From the NCBI GenBank assembly GCA_027919835.1, contig JANVFP010000018.1, forward strand, positions 248,001 through 312,000: a stretch of 64,000 nucleotides of DNA, given 5' to 3'. The notes beneath the pieces are model-generated. The model was not told the origin of the DNA. It ran no database searches and saw only the letters and a program-made list of their open reading frames with translations. The translations under genes and the position numbers were made by a program. Below, one piece after another: positions 21,879 through 35,484 of this stretch (positions within the stretch are counted from its first letter, which is position 1; each line of letters starts with the position of its first letter). The DNA is from Lentinula raphanica. Taxonomy: Eukaryota > Basidiomycota > Agaricomycetes > Agaricales > Omphalotaceae.

Positions 21879-24800
21879 TTGCTAAATATGTACTCTCCCA
21901 CACAGCCACCACGGGCGCTTCCGTTCTTCTCCTCCTCAGCCTCCTCCCCACATCGTATGGTCAAACTGCCCTCAGTCTATCAAGGTGCAAAGCTTGTGCT
22001 TGCTAACTACTCTACGCTCCGATATGCTACTGCCTTTACAACAGCCCGCACTATCTACACACAACCAGGCGAGAATGAAAGTTTCAGACGCGACCAGACC
22101 GAGCATCCAAGTGAAGAAAGCGCGTCAATAGCAGATACAGCTAGTACTTCTGCACCTCAAACAATCAAAGCTACGAAAGTCAAGAAGAGACTTTCCGAAC
22201 TACCCAAGTTTCGCGTCTTACCTGACGGAAGCATCGCAAAACCTTTGGACGAATGGCAAGGTGGTGAAGATAATCTTCGTGAGTTTCTTTTGGTTGTTAT
22301 GTGGCATATAACCCTATCTAATTAGTATGAAGTGAGGAACTTGTACCCTTCGCATTCCGACGGTCACGATATTCTGCACCATATCAAAGAAGACTCTCCA
22401 GCGCACGTCGTACAGGACAATACAGAAGAACCTGGAACAGAAATCGTGAAGAAGAGGAAGTCTCGTACAAGAACTTCACATGCAGGTGAGTCGACCGTAG
22501 ACCCCATCGTCTCAACTGATCTCTGTAACACAGATGATGTCGTACGGGACCAAAGTAGGATGAATATTGACATATCTGAGAAGAAAGAGCCCAAACCACG
22601 CACGCGAAAGAAACAGAAAGATCATGACGGAGACACCATTGCTCGTGAAAAGCCTAAACGTTCCGCGAAAGCTACCAAGAATCTCGAAGGTTGATTGTTA
22701 ATTCCTCATCACTCAAGCTCTGAATTCATGGTATTACTCAGACTCGGATGGTCTGCCGAAGAGTGTGCTCGCTCGAGAAATACGAGACAATCTCTCGAAG
22801 TTTCCACATTGTCTCCTTCTCACTAGAGTCGGCAATTTCTACGAGGTATTCTCTATCACACTCATACACACTGAAATTTTATGTCTTCTCTGTACTAGTC
22901 GTACTTTGAACAAGCTATCGAAATCTCCAAAATCCTGAACATCAAATTAACCTCTCGAAGATGGGGTGCAGGTCGTGTCCCTATGTGCGGCTTTCCTCTA
23001 ATGCACGTCGACAAATACCTCAAAATCATGGTTCAACAACACAAACGATTTGTTGCCATGTGCGAAGAATTTCCGAAACATACCCCGCTTGGCGAACGCG
23101 AATTTGAACGGCGTGTGGTACGAGTTATCACGCCAGGCACTCTCATTGACGAGTCGTTCTTGAATCAGTACGAGAACAACTACCTTCTTGCTATCAGTAT
23201 TTCTTCTTCCGCCGAGGAAAAAGTTACAGAGAGCTCGCTTGGACTAGCTTGGATAGATGTATCCACTGGAGAGTTCTATTCTAAACACTCGATGTATGAA
23301 AATCTGCGCGACGACATTGCTCGTATAGGCCCCAAAGAAATTCTCCTTGACGATTCATTGGAGATGCAGACCTCTCACCCTATCATGCAGGCAGTCACTG
23401 AAGAGAGCAACGTTGTTTCTTTTGTTCTGCCGTCTCGTACAGACAATGAAGCCAGCGGCCTAGCAGTTCAGAGGACCTCTTCATTTCCTATCCCTGCAGA
23501 AGCGCAGTCCATCTTTCCTACAGACACTTCCTCATCTTCCGAGGCTGCTAACGTCACAGACGAAATTGTCATAGGTGAAGATACCTCTACAACCGCTTCT
23601 TTCAATTATACCCCGAGGAAACATCTGCTATCGATTTATTGACGAACTATCTACGTGCCAATCTTCTTGAACATATGCCTTCCCTGTCGCTCCCTAGTCG
23701 CGAGGATATTGGAGGAAGAATGCAGATTGACTCGCACACTATCAAGGCTTTGGAGATCCGAGAGAGTATGCGGGAGGGTGGAATCCGCGGGAGCCTTATG
23801 AGTTCTGTGAAACGCACAATTACCACCAGTGGTACTCGTCTACTCGCCAGATGGCTGTGTGCGTGCATTACTCCAGCGCTGCTTGTATATGTCACTGAAT
23901 CCAGCAGGTTCCCCTAGTACTTCAATACAAGAAATCAACGCCCGGCAATCACTGGTCGCTTTCTTTTACTCGCGGCCTCATTTACGTGCAGACCTACTTG
24001 CACTCCTAGTCAAGGCAGAAGATGCCGGTCGCATCGTACAGAAGTTCTTAGTTGGAAAAGGTGATCCAAGTGACATGCTGGCTTTGACCACGACTGTGAA
24101 TGTTTGGAGCGAGATTCAGCGACGGATTGCTCATGAACGAGAGATGGAATGTTTGGAACAACCTTCTTTTGATACCTCGGAATGGATGAGTCTGGATACA
24201 TTGATGAGCAGAATGGTCAACCTTGAAGCGCTGGCAAAGAGAATAAGCCTAGCTATCGAACATCCGGCGAATTCGCAGTTGGATGACTCTCAGGTCGAAG
24301 ACAGTGAGAATGACGGTGGTCATGGTCCAGAGGCGAACATTCTACGCGCTGATTCACGATATGGACGAATAAAGCTCGGGATTAAAATAAAACCAGAGTG
24401 AGTGCCGCACGCGCGATACAAGGCATGGATTCCGACCTAAATTTGGGCTCATAAAGATTTTCTGCCGCACTACTGGAGCTCAATAATTCACTAAAGGATT
24501 TATGGGAGCAAAAGGCGAAGCTAGAAGAAAAACTCCAGCTTAAATATGGTACGGTGGTAACAACATATCCAGGACGCGTCACTCATTTCCTTGAACAGAC
24601 GCGCCTTCACTAACTCTCCGGTCTTCTCCTGGCCAAGGGATGCACGTACATCTAGCCAAAGCCAAAAGAGATCAAAGAAAATTACATGCTAACTCCGAGT
24701 TTGTGTCAATCAACGAAACGGGTACCACTCGATCGTATTTCTTTCAGGTTTGGCTTCGATTTTGAGCGTATGAACAGTTGGCATGACTTTTTCTGCAGGA

Positions 24801-25988
24801 CTGGGCTCAACTCGGGCAGAAAATATTCACAACGTCGATTGCGATTGCTGATGCTGAGAAGGAAGCATTCATGACTTTGCGACAAGAGGTAATAACCTGA
24901 CTTCGAGTCAATATTCTGACTGAGAACTCATCTGCACAGGTCAATTTCCAAGCTCCGTCTCTGAGGCGGAACGCTCGGATTATAGACGAATTAGATGTCA
25001 CTTTGGCATTCGCTCAGCTTGCAACTGACATGAACCTCGTCAGGCCATGGATGAAAGAAGAGTGAGTACGACAGTATTCGCCTCCTGAATTGAATCACGA
25101 AGCGAAAGCGATACCAGTGCAACTTACAACGTAGTCAATGGCCGACATCCAACAGTTGAATTGGGATTATTGACCTCTGGACGAACGTTCACTCCGAACA
25201 CAGTATCGTTGACCCCTTCCTCTAATTTCCATGTCATTACCGGTCCGAACATGGCTGGAAAATCCACCGTTCTGCGCCAAACCGCTTTGATAACAATACT
25301 GGCTCAAAGCGGATCCTTCGTCCCTGCTGATGCGGCGACGTTGGGCGTTGTAGACAAACTCTTTTCGCGTGTTGGTGCTAAAGATGACTTGTTCCATGAT
25401 CGTAGTACATTCATGGTGGAGATGCTGGAAACAGCAGAAATACTGAGACGAGCTACTCCTCGAAGTCTGGTTTGCAAGGCCGTCTTTTCAGATGTTCAGT
25501 ACTGATGCTTTCTTGCAGGTAATAATGGATGAGGTTGGGCGGGGAACAACTGTCAAAGATGGCATTGCTCTAGCATTTGCGACCATTCATCACTTGTTAT
25601 CTGTGAATCGATGTCGAACATTATTCGCAACACACTTCCACGAGCTATCGGAAATGCTAGGTTATCGCGAAGGGGTACCATTCGGACAAGGCGCGTTTGG
25701 AAATGTCGCTTTTCACTGTACCACTCTGGAAGAAATGGAGGTAAGGAATGACTACAGTTCATTCCTTTTGTTATTGATGGTGTTCCTCTGCAGAATGGAA
25801 TGTTCTCTTATTCATACCGTCTACGACCTGGCGTCAACCGTGATAGTCATGGTTTAAAAGTTGCACAGTTAGCCGGAATGCCTCAGCAGGCTATTTCAGT
25901 CGCTCAAGACGTGTTAATCGCCCTCAACAACAATTCCACAGATGCTAATGACCTTGCTTCAATTGGGAGACGATTGAGTTTGACTTGA
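21879..25988 (+). CDS. MSH1: mitochondrial DNA mismatch-repair protein MSH1 (MutS homologue)
   Basis: The N-terminus is Ser/Arg-rich with few acidic residues, fitting a mitochondrial presequence. MutS domain I has [17 protein letters not shown] then [14 protein letters not shown], including the mismatch-sensing F-x-[21 protein letters not shown] follows. Connector and lever parts include [13 protein letters not shown] and [12 protein letters not shown]. The ATPase core has [11 protein letters not shown], the Walker [10 protein letters not shown] (about 25243-25270), [40 protein letters not shown], the Walker [12 protein letters not shown] (about 25519) and FATHFHEL. The end is [14 protein letters not shown].. 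at 25988. About ten short introns occur. A Lys/Arg-rich insert (about 22440-22690) lies between presequence and domain I. It acts in mtDNA maintenance. Confidence 0.9.
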
Positions 25989-26181
25989 TCTCTCTGCAGC
26001 CTCAGGCTATAGCTCTCAGTAGCATCTTCTAGACAAATGAAATCCTTGCAAAGAAATTCGCAAATGGCATTCACCGGTGCATGTGAACCTTCTCCTCACA
26101 ACGAAATTCAACTAGTAAAGCAAGAATCGAATAATACATAGATATGCAAGTAGATGTAGGATACTTTTTGGTCGAAGTTGA

Positions 26182-29100
26182 TTACTGCATCTGTGAACGA
26201 ATATGATTCAGAGCTGAACCGGCACGAAGCCATTTGAGCTGATCAGTCGACATGGTATGCTTGGTGGGTATCTGAAAAGTCTCCCCACTGCGGGTGGTCA
26301 CTCTCAGATGGATAGTTGTATCGGGTCGTCCCTCGAGAAGGTCAGCCAAGCCAACAGTTTCAATGACATCGCCAGAGCTTATCCGAGAGTAATCGGCCTT
26401 GTCCGCGAACCATAGAGGAAGAACTCCTTGTTTCTGAAACGACGATGAGAATCATGTTGTTGAAGGAGGCTATAGGTATACCTTTAAATTAGTCTCATGG
26501 ATTCGTGCAAATGAACGAGCGACAATCAGATTGCAACCTGAACATGAATGATTATCACAAAGTGTTGATTCGTGCGAGTGTGCCTACCATAGAATCTAGG
26601 TTGAAGAGCTGCATGCTCCCTAGCACTGCCCTCACCATAATTATCATCGACAATGAGGGCCCAAGGTTGATTTCTAGCTTTCAGACGTTTCGCTACGTTA
26701 GGTATCGTGTCGGCGTTGGTGAGACCGTGAGGAGCATCGTGGTCGAAAGCAACGTTAACATCACCACCTTCGTCATTGACCGCCTATGAAATGGTCAATT
26801 GTCAGCCACGTACGAAGGGATAATGCACGAACAGTGATCACTGAGAAGAGGCGCAGAGTTAGCGCAATTCGAATTGATAGGAGATGTTGAAAACTCACAC
26901 AAGTTTTCGGAAATATTAGTTAAATGGCCTTTGTACTTCAACCAGGGACCTGCTGCTGATATATGGTCGGTGGTACATTTTCCTGAACAGATGACAATTT
27001 CAATACAATACAAGGTCAAGGATTATGCAGACAACATACCGCGCACTCTCATTAGGACCTTTAACGGCGGGAGCTCCGGATTTCCATGACTGAACGGACT
27101 ACTGAACGGTTCAAGTAATTCTAAACGCTGCGAATCCTTCCGTATAATGACCTGGGCATCAGGTTGAGGCTCCGGAGTCGGCAATGGATATAATGAGGTA
27201 TCGCCAGGAGTGAAGCCGGTGGAGGGAAGATCTTGACCAGACGGAGGAGCAAATTTGAATGATTTGCCAGAGTCAAGTGTCAAAGAATCAGTCATTGGGT
27301 TAAAGGACAAACTCCCAGAGAATGACATAGCAGTGACTATGGTTGGTGATGCAAGGAAGTTCATGGTATACCGGTTTCCATCGTTTCGTGACTTGAAGTT
27401 TCGATTGAAACTAGTGAGGATGGCTAGGATGCCATGAAGGTTTAGAAAAATAGATATTTTAGCAGTTTTGAATGCTGACCATTTTCTTCTCCTTTTTTAT
27501 CTTCACGTTTCCACTGGACATGACTCGTTCAATCATGGACGCGGGGAAGAGATTTACTTAAAGGCAACTCACTTGACCGATACAAGGACCACATGCGTTG
27601 GCAAGGACGGTGGCACCCACATCTTGAAGGGTCGAAGATATATCATCGCGCTCCATGGTAGCCCGAATCTGTTCAGACCCAGGCGTACATAAGAAAGGAA
27701 CTTTGGTGGTTAGACCGGCAGCTTTGGCTTGACGAGCAAGGTCCGCAACCCTAGTCTTTGTGAGGTCAGTGATTGAAATGGACGAATGGACGAAACAACT
27801 TATTTACCATGTCTTCGTACGAACTGTTTGTACACGATCCAATCAAACCCGCGGACAACTCATCTTTCCATCCCTGTTCTTTCACAAATGTGCCAAATTT
27901 GGACAGCGGGGTAGCAAGATCGGGAGTGAAAGGACCGTTGATAGTTGGCTCCAAATCAGAAAGGTTCTGCCAAATATTAAGGATTCAGAAGCGGACAGAG
28001 AAACATCGTGCACCCACAATCTCAATAACTTCATCATATTCAGCATTCTCATCCGCAGAAAGGAAACCACGACCTGCGGCTTCATCTGCGGCTCGAGCTA
28101 CTGGTCCTCGTCCGGTGGCATGAAGGTAACTTTGCATGTGCTTTGTATATGGGAAGGTCGAGGTTGTTGCGCCAACTTCGGCACCCATGTTAGCGATAGT
28201 AGCCAGACCTGAATTAACTCTATCAAGACGAGCTCGATTTGCAAAGCTGATTTAGACTTGCGCACCTGTACATGATTGGTTATGGACACCAGGGCCAAAG
28301 TACTCAATGATTCTCCCTGTACCGCCCTACATGGTTTGAGTACCCCGACCGCATAAGTATAAATGCATAATGACTTACTCGTACAGTGAGCTTCCCAGCC
28401 AGATGTAAGATCAAGTCTTTTGTGGTAGCCCAGCCCGATAATTCTCCAGTTAGATGAACGCCTGGGTGGAGAAATAGTCAGGAAAGACAGTCAAAGAGGT
28501 GATAAACACAACAAAACACTGATATTACCTACGATCTGAGGCGCTTTCAGCTCCCAAGGCGTACCAGTCATTGCATCAACAGCATCTGCACCGCCGACTC
28601 CAATTGCTAGCATACCCAATCCTCCGGCATTGGGTGTATGAGAATCTAAAGACTTTGAGCAATGCATGTTCATGAGATTTGTAGTCCAGAAACAAACCTG
28701 TGCCGAGCCTAGAGAATTTCAGACATGAATTCTGCCAAGAGACGGATACCTTTACTTACATCAACATCCCTGGGGCCGCATAGTTCTCTAACACAATTTG
28801 ATGAATGATGCCTGAGCCTGGACGCCAGAACTCAATCCCGTATTTGCGCGCTGCACTTTCCAAGAAATCGAACACTTCTTGATTAGATACGATAGATCGC
28901 TACTGGGTCGCGGTAAGCACGTATAGATATATCTTGGATCGAAATCGACGCACTTCCAGATCAGCTTTGGCCCCTTCCGATGCCTGTATAAGATGGTCAC
29001 AATGGATACTGGTCGGAACGGCACAACGAGCGAGTCCTGCACTCATGAACTGCAGACTACATCAAAGAATGAGTATGAAGCTCCTTGATGACGATGACAT

Positions 29101-29469
29101 GGGGATCTTGCTCACAGTGCCATTCTACCGGTGGTAGCATATTCAGAATTATATTGAAGACGAACATACAATCGCGACGTACTGTGCAGAAGCATCTTGC
29201 ATGGCCACTCTCTCGGGCTTCAGCTGTAGATATGCCTCTCCTCTGATACGTCCACCGATACCCAGGCCATTGACAGGGTCATGAAGGTGACTGTAAAGTA
29301 TCTTTTCCGCCAGGGTAAGAGGTCGTTTGAGGACATTGCGAACGTGCTCGAGATTCTGGATCAGCTCTGGATATGGGGGTGTTATTGAAGGGTAGTTCCG
29401 TGGTATAGCAGAGGCATGTGTCGCAAACGAACGCGTCCGAGCCAACCCTTGCACGACTCGCCGCACCAT
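26182..29469 (-). CDS. ACO2: mitochondrial aconitase, Aco2 type
   Basis: An iron-sulphur hydratase of the citrate/homocitrate type. It starts [20 protein letters not shown] at 29469, a mitochondrial presequence. Motifs in order: [90 protein letters not shown] (about 28580-28645) and [22 protein letters not shown]. Then come [14 protein letters not shown] (Fe-S Cys), [49 protein letters not shown] and [18 protein letters not shown]. The end is [26 protein letters not shown] at 26182. The ending and the [19 protein letters not shown] segment match the Aco2 branch better than Aco1; in yeast Aco2 acts in lysine biosynthesis. More than ten introns are present. Confidence 0.85.
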
Positions 29470-29634
29470 GGTGAAGGTAAAGTGGTCTGGGTATATAATT
29501 TGATCTAGAAATTTTTGCAGTATCGGGACATTCGGCCGACGCGATCACCTGATCAAGAGCCAATAGTTAGCGCTGAATTTCCGTTCATCCCCCTTGTCTT
29601 AGTCTACGAAACTATACTTAGTTGTAGCGGTATA

Positions 29635-31325
29635 CTAAGCTGTAACGGGTACACTCCATTCGCTTGGGATCGTTCCCATCTGTCTACCAACCAACTCTGT
29701 CCAGATAGGTCTGGAAACAGGACCCATTCCATCTTCACCAGTGGGGACGTGAATGTCCTTTCCAAGATACCCAATTCTATTCACCGGGCTGATGATAGCA
29801 GCAGTCCCAGATCCAAACAGCTCGACAAGATTCCCTGATGCTTCTGCTTCTTGAACTTCCTTCATTGTGATCGGTCTCTCCGAGACGATCAATTTCTCAG
29901 GGAGATTGGGGATTTTGTAGGTACCGGATGCATGACCCCGGGCAAGAGAAAGAACCGAGTCTCGAGTGACGCCAGGGAGGATCAGACCGTCGAGGGGTGG
30001 TGTGACAAGCTCAACGCCTGGGCGAACTAAGTTGACAGACGGGAAACACTCAGAAGCGGAACACTCACTGTCGCCTTTTCTGAGAACAACGAACATGTTC
30101 ATGGTGCCCACCTACACATTTATGATATGAGTGGTTCGAGATGGATTAAGTGATGATAAGGAATTACCTCTGTGAGATAATGCTCGGGACCGTGAAGCCA
30201 CAAGTTTTGAGCGTATCCCATTTGAGCAGCTTTTTTCTGAGGCATGACTGCAGGAGCATAGTTTACACCGAGTTTGAAAGCTCCGGTACCTAACGAGACC
30301 CATGAGGAGATACTTGAACAAGGACGACACAAGACCAACCTCCAGGCGCGGCGCGAATGTACTCAGTTGTGCCGTATAGTGCGATAGGTTTGAAGCCATC
30401 AGGATAGTAGGGACCTACAGGACTGCAAATGACAAAGAGTAATGCTTCACTCGGTGGTGCAATTCCAATGAACTTTTGGGTACCAACTACGATGGGGTAT
30501 CAGATTGACATGTCTGATAGAAAGAGATCACGAACGCACTCATAGTAGGTCGAACATATAGACTATGACCAGGTTCTCTTGGAATCCAGTCCCGTTCAAT
30601 ATGGATGAGCTTCTTGATCAACTGTATTAGTGCATCACCATCGAAAGTCTGAAGGGAAGTGCGTAAGTAGACAAAATCTATGAAGCATGGGCAGGGGCAT
30701 GATTACTGGTAGTGACACCCTTTCCGCACTAGTATTCATACGCTTCATATTCATATCCGGTCGGAACAGAGTGACTTTTCCGTGCTCGTCACGATAGGCC
30801 TTCATACCTTCGAAAAGGGTTTGGGCATAGTGCAGTACGGTACTGCTTGGTTCAAGTGAAAGTGGGGCATCTGTTTTGGGTTTAAGTTTTGGTTTTAAAG
30901 GTAGTCTGATCGTATTTGACTGACAAGGTTCAATTTTAGGTATGCCCCAACCTTCGCTCGAGCTCCAAGGTATCGTGAGCATATGGTCGGTCTATGTAAA
31001 CTCTATGAATTCTGCAGCACGATAGAGACACAAGACACGCACAAAGGTATGCCCAAAAACAAGAGATTTCGATGGCGGGGGAGTTCTGGGCTTCTCAGTT
31101 TGGATGAATTGCAGACGGTCGGGCTATCGAAGGAGGTAAGAGGTAAGAGGGATGAAGTGTGATTGATAGATCTTCGACGCGTAGGCTTGCCTGAATATTG
31201 GGTAAAGCCACGACTTCTCCTGTCATTGCGTCTGTCTGATAGAGTCTTACACTCGATAATGAGAAGGCATAGGAGCGCGAAAGCGTCCGAGAACGCAAAG
31301 AACGCAATAGTAACGAGGAAGACAT
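29635..31325 (-). CDS. BAT1: branched-chain amino-acid aminotransferase
   Basis: A fold-type IV PLP transaminase interconverting Leu/Ile/Val and their keto acids. Motifs: LHYAQTLFEGMKAYR, VTLFRPDMNMKRMNTSAERVSLP, HIERDWIPREPGHSLYVRPTM, GTQKFIGIAPPSEALLFVICSPVGPYY, EYIRAAPGG and TGAFKLGVNYAP (the PLP lysine, about 30265-30275). Then QNLWLHG, VGTMNMFVVL, LPGVTRDSVLSLAR, LVELFGSGTAAIISPV and IWTELVGRQMG near the end. The start at MSSSLLLRSLRSRTLSR (31325) gives a short Ser/Arg presequence, suggesting mitochondria; an upstream ATG at 31424 is less likely. The BAT1 name means the mitochondrial form in yeast and is a guess at paralogue. Confidence 0.88.
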
Positions 31326-31783
31326 CGACCACGAGCCTGTGAGAGTAGAGACCAAAGCAAGTCCTGGACGGTGGCTGACAGTGGTTGAATAAGAAAACCT
31401 GACTCGATCACGCACATCGCTCATATCGGACCGTCGTCGACCAAAGCGTTCAAGTCAACTTCACTTCATTCCAGCGAATCTGCGATCTTATCAGAAGAAC
31501 CTAGGCATAGCGTATATACTATACATTGCCGCCTCGGCTGTTGGGAAGAGTACAGAGGATCTCAACACAAAGAATTCTGTTGATTATTTCTCAGTCAATG
31601 TTCTCAGAAGTAAAGCTCGAGGGTTTCTCAACGCAAAAGAATCTGCCAGTAAATCACCGAGATTCGATTAGCATAGGTGGGAGCAAATTAAAATCCACGA
31701 GTTGAAAAAACAACGTATTCTGAGCTCCGAATCGAGTAGCTCTCCGAACGAGCGAGCAAGGTATCGGTCTCCAACCTCGTACA
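31326..31783. other. intergenic region
   Basis: Promoter side of the aminotransferase and 3' side of the BRCT-like gene. An upstream extension of the aminotransferase frame reaches 31424. No other feature is recognisable. Confidence 0.45.
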
Positions 31784-33194
31784 TTACTCATGCTGAATTC
31801 CTGAATCTTTAGCTAAAGCAACTACCGCTCTCTTACGCGTCGAAAACTTTTTTCCTAGATGAATCTTTCCTGGAAAGAAGATTGCTGGAGACAAGGGCGA
31901 AGTAGGCGGAGGTACCATATCAGGAAGCGACGAGACTGAGATATAAACCGTAGGAGAGGAAGGTGTGAGTTGATCTGGTCCAGATGGGGAACTTTGTTGC
32001 GCAACTCCACTCCAAAATGACTTGAAGGCTCCTGTACTTGAATCTTCAGAAGATATCGTTGTTTGAGCTCCAGCATCGAGCCTAGAAAACGCGAATGAAC
32101 ATCCAGATTTCCTGTATGACAAACTAGCTATCAACTCACCGAATCCGAAGCGGTACGTGATTTTTGTGCTGCGGTAGAGGATGGTTCAACGACATCATTT
32201 GCCTCAAGTCCAGGCGAGGAAAAGTGACACGTGGAAGGGGTAAGCAGGCGCGAGAAGGTGAGCTAACACAAGACGATCCAGAGGACGGAGAGTTGAAGAA
32301 CGCGTCTTGATCGCGTGTTTGGCGTTGATTCTGGACGACCTGAAGTTGACTATGGAGTACAGGGTATGGCTTGGGAGTGTTGATTTGCACAAGGGATTTA
32401 ACAATATCTGGATCAGAATCAGTAACACTAGGAGAGCGTACGCGTTGGCGTTTCGTAGGACGAGTTCTTGCTGGAGAGTATTGATCGTTAGTTTGCGTAG
32501 TGGGCGAATCCATTTGATGAAATTGACGCTTGAGGGCAGGACAGGTTCGTTTTCTTCATGAGTTGGGCTGCTTGGAGGGCTCGGGGTAACTTCGCTTTCC
32601 GTATATGTAGATCGATATCGGATAGATGGACGTGCAGGAAGGTCTTCTTGAATCGGCACGAAGTACTCTGTGACGCCTCAGTTATAGAGCGATCAGGAAT
32701 CCATTCAAGCTTACCATCAAGAACAAAACGTGAAATTGCAATCAGCCTCTGTCTTTCGACGCAACGAGAAACCCAAGACGCGTGAAGAACCTGAAAGTAT
32801 CGTGTCACACGTTGACAACGCGGTCAGCATTGATTGTAGCAGCGCATACAGTTACACTCTTATCAGAAAGCCTGACATGTAAACAGTTAGCATGGCAGCT
32901 GCAGGCTGAGCACTGGGGAATCAAACATACTTTTTCACCCATGGATCATCCGTCTTTGCGCAAAAAAAGCACGATGTGGTGTAAAATTCTTGCTCAGATT
33001 GCATGATTGAGCCGCCGTTGTTGACTATGCGAGCATATAGGATACTGGATGATCACTGAATCATTCGGGTCTACGCACCCCAACTAGACAAGATTGAAGC
33101 AGAGACCAGCGGACTGAAGCACCCTACATAAAGCATTATGAGCTCAAGGATGTGTGGTTGTGAAAGCCATACCCTTGAGACCTTTGAAGAGCAT
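31784..33194 (-). CDS. BRCT-like domain protein with disordered C-terminus
   Basis: A multi-exon gene read from an ATG near 33194 (MLFKGLK). The N-terminal third resembles a BRCT fold: LFKGLK, then ILYARIVNNGGSIMQSEQEFYTTSC, then VLHASWVSRCVERQRLI, which carries the typical W-x-x-C of the third helix, followed by RFVLDGKLEWIPD. The rest is Ser/Pro/Thr-rich with an arginine patch (RPTKRQRVRSPS) that could be a nuclear signal, ending SPAIFFPGKIHLGKKFSTRKRAVVALAKDSGIQHE at 31784. Borders of the first two exons are unresolved. BRCT domains bind phosphopeptides in DNA-damage and cell-cycle proteins. The identification is by pattern only; partner and role are unknown. It is divergent from ERG9. Confidence 0.45.
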
Positions 33195-33443
33195 TGTTGG
33201 CAGCAACCAGGCAGCAACTTCAAGAGAGAGCAAAGAGAGAGGGTCTCCAGATGCTGGATTTGGATTTGTGCCGGGCGGCGTATCAAAATTACGTCAGGAG
33301 CACGTGCGTCGCATCTCCAGATCGTACGACTCCTCTCAAAAAAATTTAGGAGAAATAATAAAGGGCGTTCACTTCCACGAGGGATTTTGTTTTTCTCCCA
33401 CTCAACCTCCTCTTACCCATATCTTCTCTTGCCACGAATCACC

Positions 33444-35160
33444 ATGGGGGCTGCAGCATATCTCACTCTTCTACTCACTCATCCTCTCGAGTTTAGAACT
33501 CTTCTGCAATTCTGGCTTTTCCACGAACAGAAACGCGATATCACGTCCATGAAAGAACATGAGACTTCGGGTTGGGACAGACAAACTATGCGTCGTTGTT
33601 GGGAGTTTCTCGACATGACTAGCAGGAGCTTCGCCGCTGTCATCAAAGAATTAGACGGTGACCTGGCCAGAACCGTGAGTGGTCTCAAAATCTTTCATCA
33701 CGTCTCTAAGTATTGACGGTTCATAGATTTGTATGTTCTACCTCGTACTCAGAGGCTTGGATACCATCGAAGACGATATGAGTATACCCGACGACGTCAA
33801 ACAGCCTTTACTGAGGTCATTTCACAAACTGACTGTAACCCCTGGGTGGTCATACAACGACTGCGGAACGAAGGAAAGGGATCGTCAGTTGCTAGTTGAA
33901 TACGACAAGGTCGTGGAAGAAGTCAATCTCCTCGATCCAGAGTACGCGTTCTCTCGAAGATGATCAAATTTAAACGCGTCTAAACTTGTCTTTTTTAGGT
34001 ACAGATCAATCATTCTCGACATCACGGAGAAGATGGAAAACGGCATGGCCGATTTCGCGCACAGAGCTGCAACCACAGGCGCCACTTATATCGACAAGGT
34101 CGAAGACTATGATCTTTACTGCCACTACGTCGCAGGTCTAGTCGGGGAAGGCCTTTCCCGTTTATTCTCTGCATCAAAGAAGGAAGTTCCCTGGCTAGGT
34201 CACCAGCTCGAAATATCCAACTCGATGGGTCTCCTACTACAGAAAACCAACATCATCCGTGACTATCGAGAGGACTGCGACGACAAGCGGTATTTCTGGC
34301 CAAGGGAGATTTGGGGGAAGAAAGAATACGGTTTCCAAGAAATGAAAGATATGTACGCTCCTGGAGCTGAACAGCGCGCACAGTGGGTGCAGAGTGAGCT
34401 CGTGCTGGATGCAATGAGGCACGCAACAGACGCGCTGGACTATCTTCGGATCTTGAAGAACCAGAGCATCTTCGCGTTCTGCGCCATTCCTGCTACCATG
34501 GCGATTGCCACACTCGACCTATGCTTCATGAATCCTGCTATGTTCCAACGAAATATCAAAATACGGAAAGCAGAAGCAGCCTCGGTGAGGTCCAGTCTCT
34601 TTGTTTATCTATCTGCTTCGCTCATTCTTCTTTGGTCCTTAAGCTCATCATGCGCTCAACAAACCCTCGAGACGTCGCAGAGATCTTCCGAGACCACTGC
34701 CGGAGTATTCACGCGAAAGCAGTGCCCGAAGATCCCAACTTTCTTCGTATCTCAGTCGCATGCGGGAAGGTAAACACTTAATATGTTCTTGCACTTGTTC
34801 TCAAACTGATCGCATTGTCACCTCCAGATCGAGCAATGGTGCGAGCACAACTTCCCATCCTTTGTCCGGATGCCATCGTCATCAGGCAGCCCTCCCACTT
34901 TCAATCCAGAAGACGCCCGGACATCGATCCTGAAGAAATCACAAGAAATCGATCAGACCATCACCCATCGAAAACGTCTCGCGCAGATCCAGGAGAAGCA
35001 AGAAGCCAATGGACGCCTGGCTGATCCCGCTCCGGCACAGCAACAAGGTATCCCTTGGGAGCTATTCGCGGTCATTGGAGCCATCGTCTCTATCCTCCTG
35101 CTATCTGTTCTGGGCGTCGTATGGATCGCTTTCAAATTTGGAGACAATCCTTCAATCTAG
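33444..35160 (+). CDS. ERG9: squalene synthase (farnesyl-diphosphate farnesyltransferase)
   Basis: This enzyme joins two farnesyl diphosphates to squalene, the committed step of sterol synthesis, on the ER membrane. The first Asp-rich motif is LRGLDTIEDDM (about 33745-33782). The second is LLLQKTNIIRDYREDCDDKRYFWPREIW (about 34230-34312). Conserved blocks also include RSFAAVIKELDGDLART, GMADFAHR, YDLYCHYVAGLVGEGLSRLF, IFAFCAIPATMAIATL and IKIRKAEAAS. The C-terminal anchor is WELFAVIGAIVSILLLSVLGVVWIAF (about 35060-35137). Introns begin at the donors near 33676, 33943, 34585 and 34769. The ATG at 33444 (MGAAAYLTLLLTHPLEF) fits the family start. It shares a promoter of about 250 bp with the BRCT-like gene. 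Confidence 0.94.
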
Positions 35161-35484
35161 TGCGTGGAAAAGACGCTTGGAGTTATACCTTTGTTGGAGT
35201 CGTATATACATAGTAACTTATACACTATTGATTTGGAATAAAAGGATAATGAACTCATCATCTATTTACTAGGAGCAGATAGGATCCTGTAGGAACTTGT
35301 GCAGTGTACGATACACGATGGCGAGAATTTCATCACATCATATACATATAGATGGCCGGTGGAGAAACTTGGATAAAGTTGGATGTTCAAACCTTCAAAC
35401 CTTCACGTTCGATTGATTTCAAGGGCGCAAATTTCCTCTTCTACCCTTTCTAATAACGTATGTGAAGGATTTTTATCAAGCCTC

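Noticed and set aside
26182..35160. Biosynthetic gene cluster made of aconitase, aminotransferase and squalene synthase
   Set aside because: All three are primary-metabolism genes with normal signatures. There is no core synthase, transporter or cluster regulator, so proximity is best taken as chance.
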